Program-made: the position numbers and the translations under genes
Assembly: GCA_004211885.1 (NCBI GenBank)
Contig: SHBV01000025.1
Span: 1-40,139, forward strand
Reading direction: 5' to 3'
DNA from: Verrucomicrobiaceae bacterium
GTDB lineage: Bacteria > Verrucomicrobiota > Verrucomicrobiia > Verrucomicrobiales > DEV007
Length of the DNA: 40,139 nt
Notes under the pieces: model-generated
Seen by the model: the letters and a program-made list of their open reading frames with translations, nothing else
What the model was told of the DNA's origin: nothing
Database searches by the model: none
Shown here: positions 26,174 through 35,035 of the stretch, in pieces
Layout of the letters: every line of letters starts with the position of its first letter
Position numbering within the stretch: position 1 is the stretch's first letter

Positions 26174-27394
26174 ATGCTTATTGTTAAAATGTATCCCGTG
26201 CTCTTTGGACTTTTAGTATTGTGCACTGCACATGGTTCTCCCATCCATTCCCTCGAGGAGTGGCTATCAGTGGACAGAGCTTCGCGAAAGCCAATTCAAG
26301 ACAGCGAATTTTCAAAGTTGAGCCTTTCTAAGAAAGACGCGGTCCGTGCGGGTGAACTTTTATGGAGAGATCATATGGCAATGGTCCGTGAGACCAGATC
26401 CGGAGAGATGAAGGGTAAATCAATTTCATTGGGGGGCAAGACAATGAAATTTGATTTCATTGTCTTTGGTGAGAAGCCCAAGGATGGCCGTAGTCTTTTC
26501 ATATCGATGCATGGTGGAGGAGGAGCCCCACCGAAGGTCAATGAAGGTCAGTGGCGTAACCAGATGCGCCTTTATAAGCCCAAGGAAGGAATTTATCTTT
26601 GTCCACGTGCTCCGACGGACACTTGGAATCTATGGCATCAGTCCCACATTGACCCTCTATTTGACCGGCTCATAGAAAACTTAATTGTCTTTGAGGGGGT
26701 CAATCCAGACCGCGTCTATCTGATGGGTTATTCTGCAGGAGGTGATGGAGTTTATCAATTAGCTCCGAGGATGTGTGATCGTTTTGCTGCTGCGGCAATG
26801 ATGGCTGGTCATCCCAATGAGTCGACACCGTTAGGTTTGCGTAATCTTCCTTTTGCGCTTCAAGTAGGAGCCAATGATGGTAGTTATGGGCGTAACAAAG
26901 TGGCTGCGGCCTGGGGCACAAAGTTGGCCGATCTTCGAGGCGATGATCCTAAAGGTTATGATCATTTTGTGAAAATTCATGAAGGGAAGGGACATTGGAT
27001 GAACCTTGAAGATAGTGTCGCTGTTCCTTGGATGGCGAAACGCACGAGGAACCGGTTACCGGAAAAGATTGTATGGAAGCAGGACGATGTGACTCATAGA
27101 CAGAGTTATTGGGTAGCCTTGCCTCCTGAAGAGGTCAAGGCTAGGCAGCTAATTGTGGTTAGTCGTGACGGGCAACAGTTTAAAGTAGATAAGGCTGATG
27201 GTGTCGGAACTTTAAGTATTTTGATCAATGATGATATGGTTGATTTTGCTGAGCCTGTCACTGTCATATTCGGTGACAATAAGGTTTACGAGGGTAAGGT
27301 CAGTCGGTCCATCTCTGCCATTTCAAAGACAATGATTGATAGGGGTGATCCTGGTTTAATTTACAGTGCCATTTTAAATGTGAGGCTAAAGTAA
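26174..27394 (+). CDS. Secreted alpha/beta-hydrolase (PHB depolymerase/feruloyl esterase-like)
   Basis: The 406-residue protein has a signal peptide (about 1-21; an ATG at 26189 would give a shorter leader). The hydrolase domain (about 85-290) shows the oxyanion segment 'SMHGGGGAPP' at 111-120, the nucleophile elbow 'GYSAGG' with Ser187, an acidic candidate Asp235 in 'GANDGSY' and a catalytic His274 in 'KGHWMNL'. A beta-rich C-terminal region (about 295-406) resembles an accessory domain and is unassigned. The arrangement is like LpqC/PHB-depolymerase esterases, which cut aromatic or acetyl esters from plant or algal polymers or polyhydroxyalkanoates. It lies 15 bp after the GNAT gene, and its TAA directly abuts the ATG of the membrane protein, so operon membership is likely. 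Confidence 0.86.
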   Translation: MLIVKMYPVLFGLLVLCTAHGSPIHSLEEWLSVDRASRKPIQDSEFSKLSLSKKDAVRAGELLWRDHMAMVRETRSGEMKGKSISLGGKTMKFDFIVFGEKPKDGRSLFISMHGGGGAPPKVNEGQWRNQMRLYKPKEGIYLCPRAPTDTWNLWHQSHIDPLFDRLIENLIVFEGVNPDRVYLMGYSAGGDGVYQLAPRMCDRFAAAAMMAGHPNESTPLGLRNLPFALQVGANDGSYGRNKVAAAWGTKLADLRGDDPKGYDHFVKIHEGKGHWMNLEDSVAVPWMAKRTRNRLPEKIVWKQDDVTHRQSYWVALPPEEVKARQLIVVSRDGQQFKVDKADGVGTLSILINDDMVDFAEPVTVIFGDNKVYEGKVSRSISAISKTMIDRGDPGLIYSAILNVRLK

Positions 27395-27913
27395 ATGATT
27401 CTTGCATGGATTGATGTTCGTCCGTTCCTTTTTGTTCTGGGGATTCCCGTTATTATACTGCTTACTTTTCTGGGTTGTGCTCTTGTCAAATCGAAGGGTC
27501 GGAGATTCAAATCGTCCATTATTACACTGACTCTTTATGTTCTTCTCTTTGGTTTTTTCTTTTATGGTCCGTTCATCGGACAAACAAAGACCCGTGAGTA
27601 TATGATGAGCTGGGAAATTAAATCTCCTCAGCTTGATGGAGAAGCAAATGAAGGAGCCAACATTAAGGTTCCTGAAGTGATTTTCTCCTTCATTGAATTC
27701 CCTGAACACTTCATTGGTTATTATTCGAGTGAACTTGCCGACCATCTCAAGAAAAATGCTAAGGAGGAAGTCAAGGCTCTCATCGAAATCACCTCTGATT
27801 ACGGCAATGTTCGTGGCTATAGCGTCCTTGAAATTGCAGGAGTAAAGAGTTGGCCTAATGTAGGGAGCTATAGTGGGATCAGTGGGTCACCTCTACGGTC
27901 TCCCTGGGACTAG
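27395..27913 (+). CDS. Small membrane protein of unknown function
   Basis: I do not recognise this 172-residue protein. Two hydrophobic helices are visible, about 11-31 and 44-63, separated by a Lys/Arg-rich turn 'KSKGRRFKSS' that would be cytoplasmic by the positive-inside rule. A soluble domain of about 105 residues follows, placed outside the cytoplasm by topology, with alternating polar and acidic sequence. Its ATG immediately follows the TAA of the esterase gene (TAAATG), a sign of coupled translation. It is the last gene of the plus-strand run and converges on the lamin-tail/CotH gene 38 bp away. No terminator hairpin is visible in that gap. Confidence 0.75.
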   Translation: MILAWIDVRPFLFVLGIPVIILLTFLGCALVKSKGRRFKSSIITLTLYVLLFGFFFYGPFIGQTKTREYMMSWEIKSPQLDGEANEGANIKVPEVIFSFIEFPEHFIGYYSSELADHLKKNAKEEVKALIEITSDYGNVRGYSVLEIAGVKSWPNVGSYSGISGSPLRSPWD

Positions 27914-27951
27914 GCCATTTCCTCTTTGTGATTTTTGGTTCTTTTTAAAAA

Positions 27952-30900
27952 TTAACGAAGCCGAACCGTTGCTCGGAAAAGTATTGCCGCATTTTGATTA
28001 ATCAGATCTTTTGAAATGGTCTTGTACTCGAGGGACTCTGTCCCGTCACCGTTATGCGTTCTCTCGGTTAGTTCGATTAATTCGATCCCATCACTGTCAG
28101 TCAGAGGAGCCCATGTGATCCCGTCAGTAGAGTGTTCTAATTCTATCAAGGCATCGTCAGCACCGAGTCTTTGCCGTACAGTGAGGATGAGCTTTCCTTT
28201 CTCGTTAATTCTAGCGATCAAGTCATTGATCTGCGGAATTGCATAAGTGAGCAAATCTGAAGATTTTTCACCACTAAATGCTATAGAATCTGAAGTGCCT
28301 GGATTGCCACCTTCCTCGATACTGGGTCTCCATTCACTTGGCAGGTTCGGGTCACTATCTCCTGAAGGATCAATGCGAATGAGGCTGAAACCTTTACCAT
28401 CTGAACTTCCGGGCCATGCCCCATCATCACGGTAATTAAAATCAATGATGACTGATCCGGACGCATCACTCAAAAGAATGCGTTCGCCGCCGTTACTGAG
28501 CCGAGAACCATTTTCAAATTGGTTCTGATTGATAATTATACGCTCTCTAGGCCCGATGATTGTTCTGTCCGGGAAAGTGAATTCGATTCCGTTTTTGAAA
28601 TAGACGCCACTCAAATCAACGCTCTTGGATGTGTCTAGATTAATGAGTTCTATGAACTCATTATTATCTTCTTGTTCGGGGTGATACATGATTTCTGAAA
28701 TGGTAACGTTCGTTGAATTGGCAGAGGCAATGTTGCCTGTGCTTTCAATGATAACAGTGTCGTTACCCACTTCAGTGCCTCTACGATTAAACGCTATGAG
28801 ATTTATCGTATTTTCCCCTGGCTGCAAGGGAACACTGACTTGCCATGAGTCTGCGTCGGTCCAGTTGATGGGTAATGGGAGATCGGCCCCTTCAATAAAT
28901 ACTTTAGATACATCGACCCAGCCATTGCCAGATATTTCTGCTGTTGCTCCATTGACTGTTAAATTATTTCCAGGCCCGGAACTGATACTGAAAGGAATCT
29001 GTTTTGGTATTCTACTTAAGACATAATTGGATCGTGAGCGGATGTTATTGCTCAGACCAGTGTAACCTTCTCTGGCCAATGAACCGTAATGGGATAACCA
29101 GTAATTCATGTATTCGGTATTGAATGTGCTTTCTATGATATCGACAAGGTGTCCATGAAAGATTCTTCCATACACTGGCCTTGCAGGAATCTTAGCAAAG
29201 TTACGGCCGCCCCAGAGTCCGGCACTCGAGCTTTGGGAGAAAAGAAAGTCCCAGTCCCAGGGCATTGGCTCTACTTTCCCGTCTGATGGGCGGACGTAGA
29301 AGTTAAGGTTGTGAGGATTTCCCTGACTATAAGTGTCACCGATTCCGAGGAGTGACATGATTGCAAATTGCCTCATCCACATATCTACATTAATGACATT
29401 TTTGATTTCATCTTCAAGTTCCTGACCCCTGAGGCTGAAGGCCTTGCACATTGCTATAATTTCATCGTACTGGTCCTCAGGTAGTCTCGAATTAATGCGC
29501 ATGTTGTGCCGGTAAATTTCTTTATCATCTCCCTGATTAGCCAGATCAAAGTTGCTGACCCAGCCGATCGGAAATGGGAGCTTAGGTGACTCCGGATTCC
29601 CTCCCTGAGTGCTTTGAAATACTCTGATTCCTTCCATCTTGAAGATGGTTCCTTTAGTTCCTTCTCCGCCAGGAAGCCCTTCAAGGTAAGGCTTGCCAAA
29701 ACGGGCCATTGAAAGCCTAGCAGTGCCTCTTTGGGTAGTGTGGATGAGTTGAACTATATCGTTGTAGTTGTCATGGATGCCCCCGGCATGATTGACCATG
29801 TGTTTTGCGATAATTTCACGTACGTTTCGTCTTCTTGTGGTCACGGTCCCATGAATTCCACGATAAGGTTTATCGGCAGGGAACTTGTAATTGATACCAG
29901 TGCTGTCTGATGAGTTTCGGCTAAACATGCTTCCTCTGAGACGGACACCGCAGTCATAATGAATTTTATTTTCATTTGTAATGATGGTGCATCCGTAACG
30001 GTGATTACTTAAAATTTCGTATGAGTTGTGCATCGTTGATGAATCACGATTAGTCATGATGACCCTGAAGTTTTGAATTGTTTCAGATGAGCGGTTGTCA
30101 TTGACTTGGATCATTGCTCGAGAATTGGGACCGTTTTTTGGGTAAAATGAAGTACTTTCTCCGTCATTAGCTTCGATATAGAAATGGATCTTACGACCTG
30201 ACTTCTGTCCTGGTATTTGAATGTTCCAGGACCCGTCTTCAGAAATAATTACCGGAGTGGTCTGGAAAGATCCCCCATCATTGGCATAATGGAGTAGGAC
30301 AGAACTGACTCCGTCAGGATCCTCTGTTCGTCCGCTCACGGTAATTGCCTGGTCAGGTTCAGGGACAGCAGGATAGTGAGTCACGTCTCGGAACGTTGGC
30401 CCGATATTTGTGGATCTGGTGGAATTTTCTTCTCCTGGAGTTCCGTGCTTAGTTGGTTGCTTCAGGATCACTGTCTTTGCTAAGCGATTATAATAAAGTT
30501 CAAAACGCAGTTGGGGTGAGCCCTTTAGCCATTTGGCTCTGAATGAAATTTGATAATCTGTTCCGGCCTTTACCGCTACTCTGGATCCATTACTTTTGAG
30601 ATTAGATTCTAAGAGATTATTGAGGTAATTCATTCTTGCACTGGCAACGATCTTTAGAGCGGGGGATTCTTCGGTTTCGACTACCTCGGAAAGTTGGTGA
30701 GTCCCAATCCTTCTCCAATACTTTGCATCTTCCGTATTAAAACTTCCGTTTTGCATTAGTTCACGGTTCGTTCCACCAGGATCCTCAATGACTGAAACAT
30801 CATCGATGAGGACCTCGCCCGCATCGAGGAGGCCAAGACGCAGTTCGTGGAAATTACCAATTGAAGGGGTATAAGTGGGCACTTCTGCTGTCATTATATA

Positions 30901-33450
30901 GCTGTACTCTATCCATTCAGATTGGGCTGAGTTAGAGCTGTCGGCCCATGCCTCTGGTACTGAGTTGTCAGATTCCGGGTCACGCAGTTCGAGACTTGAT
31001 CCACCACCGTCAGCGTGTCTTGGCCAAGGCTTATCATCAAAATATCTTACCTCGTCTACTGGGTTCCCTTTCTGATCTAAAAGAGCAATCTGTTCTGAGT
31101 CATTGGAAAGGTTTCCGGAAAAATTGCCGATCACGTTAGAGTCCGGGAATTTTAATTTAAGAGAATTCGCATCATTAGAGATTACGAGATGGGCACCGGG
31201 ATCAATGGTAGTGTTATGAGGAAAAGTAAAACTGACCGCATTACTTAATTCCCATCCGGAAAGATTAACTTTCTCATCAGATTTATTGTATATTTCAATC
31301 CACTGTTCATCACTTTCCATGTAATGCCGGCCGGGATCACCATTGTCAGTGGCTCGGCGAGCATCTAGCTTCAACCCCATGATAAAATCACTACTCCCTA
31401 CACTTTTCTGATGCAGTTCAACTGAGAGCCTGTTCTTTCCAATCAATAAAAGGTCATTAGGTTCGAAAGAGATGGTCCTGAACGTGGCCTCTACGCCACT
31501 AATTGCAGGAGTATTTGAATCAATTGTTCCTGCAGGTAAGTTGTACCTGCTGATCTCGGTTCCGTTGAGGTAAAAGATTGCACCGTCATCAATCATGTGA
31601 GTCAGGATCAGTTCCCTGATCGATTCCTTGTTCTCTGAACTTAAGTTGAACTGTGTTTCGAAGTAATGAGTAAAGAATCTTGGATTGTTCTCTCTTGGAT
31701 TTTTCATCCAAGTCGCTAAGGGAATCGGCAATTTACTTGCATTGGATTCGAACCCCAAGGGTCCTTGGCCGGCGAGCCAATCACCAGTAGGGATCTGGAC
31801 TTCCTCTGCCCAATTTTTGCCCTGATCTGTTCCCGTTTCGTTGTATAGCCATACAGAATTAAAATCAAACAATTCAATCGTTTCTAGGCTCGGAGGAGTC
31901 CCCGGTGAAGAGTATTGTGGCCGGTGATGATACATGATTTCATTGATCACAATGTCATTGTTGAAGGATATTAAGTTTGATTCATTTTGCGTTATCTGAT
32001 CTGGCCGGTAAAAAGTGTCATCGGCTTTTTCATTCAATCTTGCACGAGGCTCGTCTTCGATGATTACGGAATCGATGACGAAGTTTTCCGGTGAGTAGAG
32101 GAAGAGCCGGTCGCCTCTTTGTGGATTGAGGCTACTCTCAGATTTTTCAATGGTCAGAAAATTGCCTCCAGGAAGAATCTTTTCAGGGAGAATGTATTGA
32201 TTCCTTTCATTGCCATTTATCGTGGCTCTGAATTGATTGAGCGGTACTGGATTTGACCCTGTGTTCTGGATTTCGAATGACCAGTCATCTTCTGAATCTC
32301 CAGCAACTTCACTTAACCTGATTGAGGGGCTGGCGGAAGGATCGGGTACCGTTTGAAGTAAATCGAGCTCTAGACCCATGACAACATCACTGCTACCAGA
32401 ATTTGCTTGGTGAACTTCCACCGATATACGATTCTTGCCGGCCTTCAGGCCAAGTATAGGTATACCTATTGGTTCACTTTTTCTGGCCTCTGAACCGGAA
32501 GAGGCGAGTGTGCTTGAGTTAACTTCACCGAATGGCATGTTATAGCGGTACGCTTCGTTTCCGTTAAGATAAAAGATCGCTCCGTCGTCTATGAGGTAAG
32601 TCAGTTGCAGTTCATAAGCATTATTAAATTGTATTTCACTGAGATTGAATTCCGTCTCAAAATAATATGTAAAGACGTAAGGTTTGTTGGACGCGGGTCT
32701 TATTAGTTCAGTGCCGAGCTCAGCCTCGAGACGGTTCTCCTTAGCGTGGACTCCCGGACCGAACTTCCAATTTTCTGATATTGAGTGCTCTTCACTTGCC
32801 CATTCGGGTCCTAGACTTGGTCCGCTTTCATTGTAGCGCCATCCTTGATCGAAACTGAGTATGGGAACCTTAATGGTAGGTGGAGGCAGATTACTGTCCT
32901 GAAAATTAATTTTTCCTGGAGTGCCAAATTTTTGAGGGCTAGATGTCCAGTTCTCTGATGGAGCACTTGCCGTCATTGGTATTAATTTTGATAGGGTCGC
33001 TCCAGAACCGTCTGCACTGACGGGCCACGGTCCCTTATCGTTATAAGTGATTTCATCCATTATTCGTCCATTGTTGTTTCGCAGACGGATAGTTTCTCCG
33101 GCATTATCTAGCCGGCCCTGATAAGGACCCAGTACTTGCCCCAGCTCGGACACTTCCTTAATTGTTTCGGGGTCGAGAGCAATGACGATGAAGGAACCGC
33201 CTTCAATGATTGTGTTTTCAGTAAACGAATAGTCAACGCCGCCAGTCAATTTCCATCCCGTGAGGTCCACGTTAACGCTGTTCTGATTGTAAAGTTCTAT
33301 AAATTCAAAGGAATGATTATTTCCTTCTGGATGGTAATGGAGCTCGTTAAATACTACGATCGAGTCGATCGCTTTTGATTCCATTGATGAGAAAATAATC
33401 AATGGGAAAATGGCAGCTACTATGGAGAATGACAGGGATCGTCGCATCAT
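27952..33450 (-). CDS. Very large secreted lamin-tail domain / CotH kinase-like protein
   Basis: Taking the ATG at 33450 (frame open to 33534), the product has 1832 residues with a signal peptide (about 1-27). Order by eye: lamin-tail domain 1 (about 30-190); a beta module 'F-D-Q-G-W-R-Y-N-E-S-G' (198-367); a linker; a second copy of that module 'F-N-S-V-W-L-Y-N-E-T-G' (527-698); lamin-tail domain 2 (713-833); a carbohydrate-binding-like sandwich (about 860-1010); a CotH-like region (about 1120-1483) with 'PMPWDWDFLF' giving the Asp-x-Asp; lamin-tail domain 3 (1580-1720); and a C-terminal strand-rich tail. CotH is a protein kinase-like fold; many bacterial surface members pair with lamin-tail domains. 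Role probably in the envelope or secreted matrix, not established. No PEP-CTERM or LPXTG sorting signal seen. Confidence 0.88.
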   Translation of the reverse strand: MMRRSLSFSIVAAIFPLIIFSSMESKAIDSIVVFNELHYHPEGNNHSFEFIELYNQNSVNVDLTGWKLTGGVDYSFTENTIIEGGSFIVIALDPETIKEVSELGQVLGPYQGRLDNAGETIRLRNNNGRIMDEITYNDKGPWPVSADGSGATLSKLIPMTASAPSENWTSSPQKFGTPGKINFQDSNLPPPTIKVPILSFDQGWRYNESGPSLGPEWASEEHSISENWKFGPGVHAKENRLEAELGTELIRPASNKPYVFTYYFETEFNLSEIQFNNAYELQLTYLIDDGAIFYLNGNEAYRYNMPFGEVNSSTLASSGSEARKSEPIGIPILGLKAGKNRISVEVHQANSGSSDVVMGLELDLLQTVPDPSASPSIRLSEVAGDSEDDWSFEIQNTGSNPVPLNQFRATINGNERNQYILPEKILPGGNFLTIEKSESSLNPQRGDRLFLYSPENFVIDSVIIEDEPRARLNEKADDTFYRPDQITQNESNLISFNNDIVINEIMYHHRPQYSSPGTPPSLETIELFDFNSVWLYNETGTDQGKNWAEEVQIPTGDWLAGQGPLGFESNASKLPIPLATWMKNPRENNPRFFTHYFETQFNLSSENKESIRELILTHMIDDGAIFYLNGTEISRYNLPAGTIDSNTPAISGVEATFRTISFEPNDLLLIGKNRLSVELHQKSVGSSDFIMGLKLDARRATDNGDPGRHYMESDEQWIEIYNKSDEKVNLSGWELSNAVSFTFPHNTTIDPGAHLVISNDANSLKLKFPDSNVIGNFSGNLSNDSEQIALLDQKGNPVDEVRYFDDKPWPRHADGGGSSLELRDPESDNSVPEAWADSSNSAQSEWIEYSYIMTAEVPTYTPSIGNFHELRLGLLDAGEVLIDDVSVIEDPGGTNRELMQNGSFNTEDAKYWRRIGTHQLSEVVETEESPALKIVASARMNYLNNLLESNLKSNGSRVAVKAGTDYQISFRAKWLKGSPQLRFELYYNRLAKTVILKQPTKHGTPGEENSTRSTNIGPTFRDVTHYPAVPEPDQAITVSGRTEDPDGVSSVLLHYANDGGSFQTTPVIISEDGSWNIQIPGQKSGRKIHFYIEANDGESTSFYPKNGPNSRAMIQVNDNRSSETIQNFRVIMTNRDSSTMHNSYEILSNHRYGCTIITNENKIHYDCGVRLRGSMFSRNSSDSTGINYKFPADKPYRGIHGTVTTRRRNVREIIAKHMVNHAGGIHDNYNDIVQLIHTTQRGTARLSMARFGKPYLEGLPGGEGTKGTIFKMEGIRVFQSTQGGNPESPKLPFPIGWVSNFDLANQGDDKEIYRHNMRINSRLPEDQYDEIIAMCKAFSLRGQELEDEIKNVINVDMWMRQFAIMSLLGIGDTYSQGNPHNLNFYVRPSDGKVEPMPWDWDFLFSQSSSAGLWGGRNFAKIPARPVYGRIFHGHLVDIIESTFNTEYMNYWLSHYGSLAREGYTGLSNNIRSRSNYVLSRIPKQIPFSISSGPGNNLTVNGATAEISGNGWVDVSKVFIEGADLPLPINWTDADSWQVSVPLQPGENTINLIAFNRRGTEVGNDTVIIESTGNIASANSTNVTISEIMYHPEQEDNNEFIELINLDTSKSVDLSGVYFKNGIEFTFPDRTIIGPRERIIINQNQFENGSRLSNGGERILLSDASGSVIIDFNYRDDGAWPGSSDGKGFSLIRIDPSGDSDPNLPSEWRPSIEEGGNPGTSDSIAFSGEKSSDLLTYAIPQINDLIARINEKGKLILTVRQRLGADDALIELEHSTDGITWAPLTDSDGIELIELTERTHNGDGTESLEYKTISKDLINQNAAILFRATVRLR

Positions 33451-33584
33451 TTTTTTATGCACGGGGTTGCGGGTCAGTTGACTGCATTTGGGGAGATTCA
33501 AATTTTGTGCGAGGGGCCGACAAAAAGCAATCAATAACCTTGCAAAAGGTTAACCATATGGAGAAAAAAATCTGCTAATTTTTC

Positions 33585-35033
33585 TTATGCAAGGATGTCG
33601 CGGACTACTTTTCCATGCACATCAGTGAGGCGGAAGTCCCTCCCTTGATGGCGGTAGATTAGTTTTTCATGATCAAAACCTAGGCAATGCATTACGGTCG
33701 CATTCAAATCATGGATGTGTACCGGATCCTTAGTCACGTTATAACTGAAGTCGTCAGTTTCACCATATACAATTCCGGGCTTTATGCCTCCACCTGCCAT
33801 CCATTTAGTAAAGCAGCGAGGATGATGGTCGCGTCCATAGTTCTCTTTAGTTAATTTGCCTTGGCAGTAAACGGTCCGACCAAATTCTCCGCCCCAGATG
33901 ACTAGGGTATCTTCGAGCATGCCCCGTTGTTTTAGGTCACGGATTAGTGCGGCACTTGGTTGATCAATGATGCCGCATTGTCTGCTTATGTCTTTTGGCA
34001 GGTTCCCGTGCTGGTCCCACTGCCGAATAAATATCTGAGTAAATCTAACTCCTCTCTCAGCTAAGCGGCGAGCGAGGAGGCAATTTGCTGCGAAGGTCCC
34101 AGGCTTAGTGGCTTCGGGGCCATACATGTCGAGTACCGATTTTGGTTCACCGGATATGTCAGTCAATTCAGGGACTGAACTTTGCATCCTATAAGCCATT
34201 TCATATTGAGCGATCCTCTCTCTTATTTGTGGATCCCCTACCGCTTGATACCGTTCGTTATTTAGTTTTTCCAATTCATCTAACATGCGGCGGCGCAGTT
34301 TTGGGCTGACTCCTTTGGGATTGGAAAGATATAGTACAGGGTCACCACTTGATCTTAATGAAACGCCCTGGTGTCGAGTGGATAGAAAGCCTGCTCCCCA
34401 TAATCTTTCGTAAAGTGCTTGTCCTCCAAATCCGCCATTCACTGTCGAGTGAAGGACGACAAAGGCCGGAAGGTTCTGGTTCTCGCTGCCTAATCCATAT
34501 GAGACCCATGCTCCTGCGCTTGGGCGTCCCGGTAATTGACTTCCTGTCTGAATGTAGGTGATTGCGGGGTCGTGATTGATGGCTTCAGTGTTCACGGCCT
34601 TCAGTACCGCGATATCATCAACCATCGCTGCAGTGTGAGGTAGAAGCTCACTGACCCAAGTCCCTGCCTTTCCATGTTGATTGAATTTGAATTTCGAGGG
34701 TGCGATTGGAAAACGCTTTTGACCGGAAGTCATTGTCGTGATGCGCTGTCCGTTCCTTACAGAGTCTGGGAGTTCCTTGTCGAACCATTCTCCTAGACCT
34801 GGCTTATAATCCCACATGTCCAGCTGCGATGGTGCTCCGGACATGAAAAGGTAGATGACTCTTTTGGCCTTGGGTGCAATGTGAGAGAGTTGATCGATCG
34901 GGCTATTCGAGGTTGTTCCAAACAGGTCAGGATTCATTAATGATCCAAGAGCAGCGGTGCCGATTCCGGCTGAGGCCTTTCCGAAGAAATGACGCCTAGT
35001 TTCAATAAGTTCTGATTCTCGAATAGGATCCAT
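33585..35033 (-). CDS. DUF1501 family protein, partner of DUF1553 gene
   Basis: The 482-residue protein is a DUF1501 member with a Tat-like leader 'TRRHFFGKA' at residues 12-20 followed by a Gly/Ala-rich segment. Family stretches visible are '[20 protein letters not shown]', '[19 protein letters not shown]', '[20 protein letters not shown]', '[20 protein letters not shown]' and '[14 protein letters not shown]'. Only 2 bp separate it from the stop of the upstream PSCyt1/DUF1549/DUF1553 gene, the classical pairing in Planctomycetota and Verrucomicrobiota. The pair is presumed to act together outside the cytoplasm; no activity is established, though links to polysaccharide use have been proposed. 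It is only distantly similar to the DUF1501 protein at 2529-3899. Confidence 0.93.
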   Translation of the reverse strand: MDPIRESELIETRRHFFGKASAGIGTAALGSLMNPDLFGTTSNSPIDQLSHIAPKAKRVIYLFMSGAPSQLDMWDYKPGLGEWFDKELPDSVRNGQRITTMTSGQKRFPIAPSKFKFNQHGKAGTWVSELLPHTAAMVDDIAVLKAVNTEAINHDPAITYIQTGSQLPGRPSAGAWVSYGLGSENQNLPAFVVLHSTVNGGFGGQALYERLWGAGFLSTRHQGVSLRSSGDPVLYLSNPKGVSPKLRRRMLDELEKLNNERYQAVGDPQIRERIAQYEMAYRMQSSVPELTDISGEPKSVLDMYGPEATKPGTFAANCLLARRLAERGVRFTQIFIRQWDQHGNLPKDISRQCGIIDQPSAALIRDLKQRGMLEDTLVIWGGEFGRTVYCQGKLTKENYGRDHHPRCFTKWMAGGGIKPGIVYGETDDFSYNVTKDPVHIHDLNATVMHCLGFDHEKLIYRHQGRDFRLTDVHGKVVRDILA

Positions 35034-35035
35034 TT

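Noticed and set aside
27914..27951. Possible bidirectional terminator between the convergent membrane-protein and CotH genes
   Set aside because: The gap holds T- and A-rich stretches but no GC stem; the nearest inverted repeat has a loop above 20 bases.
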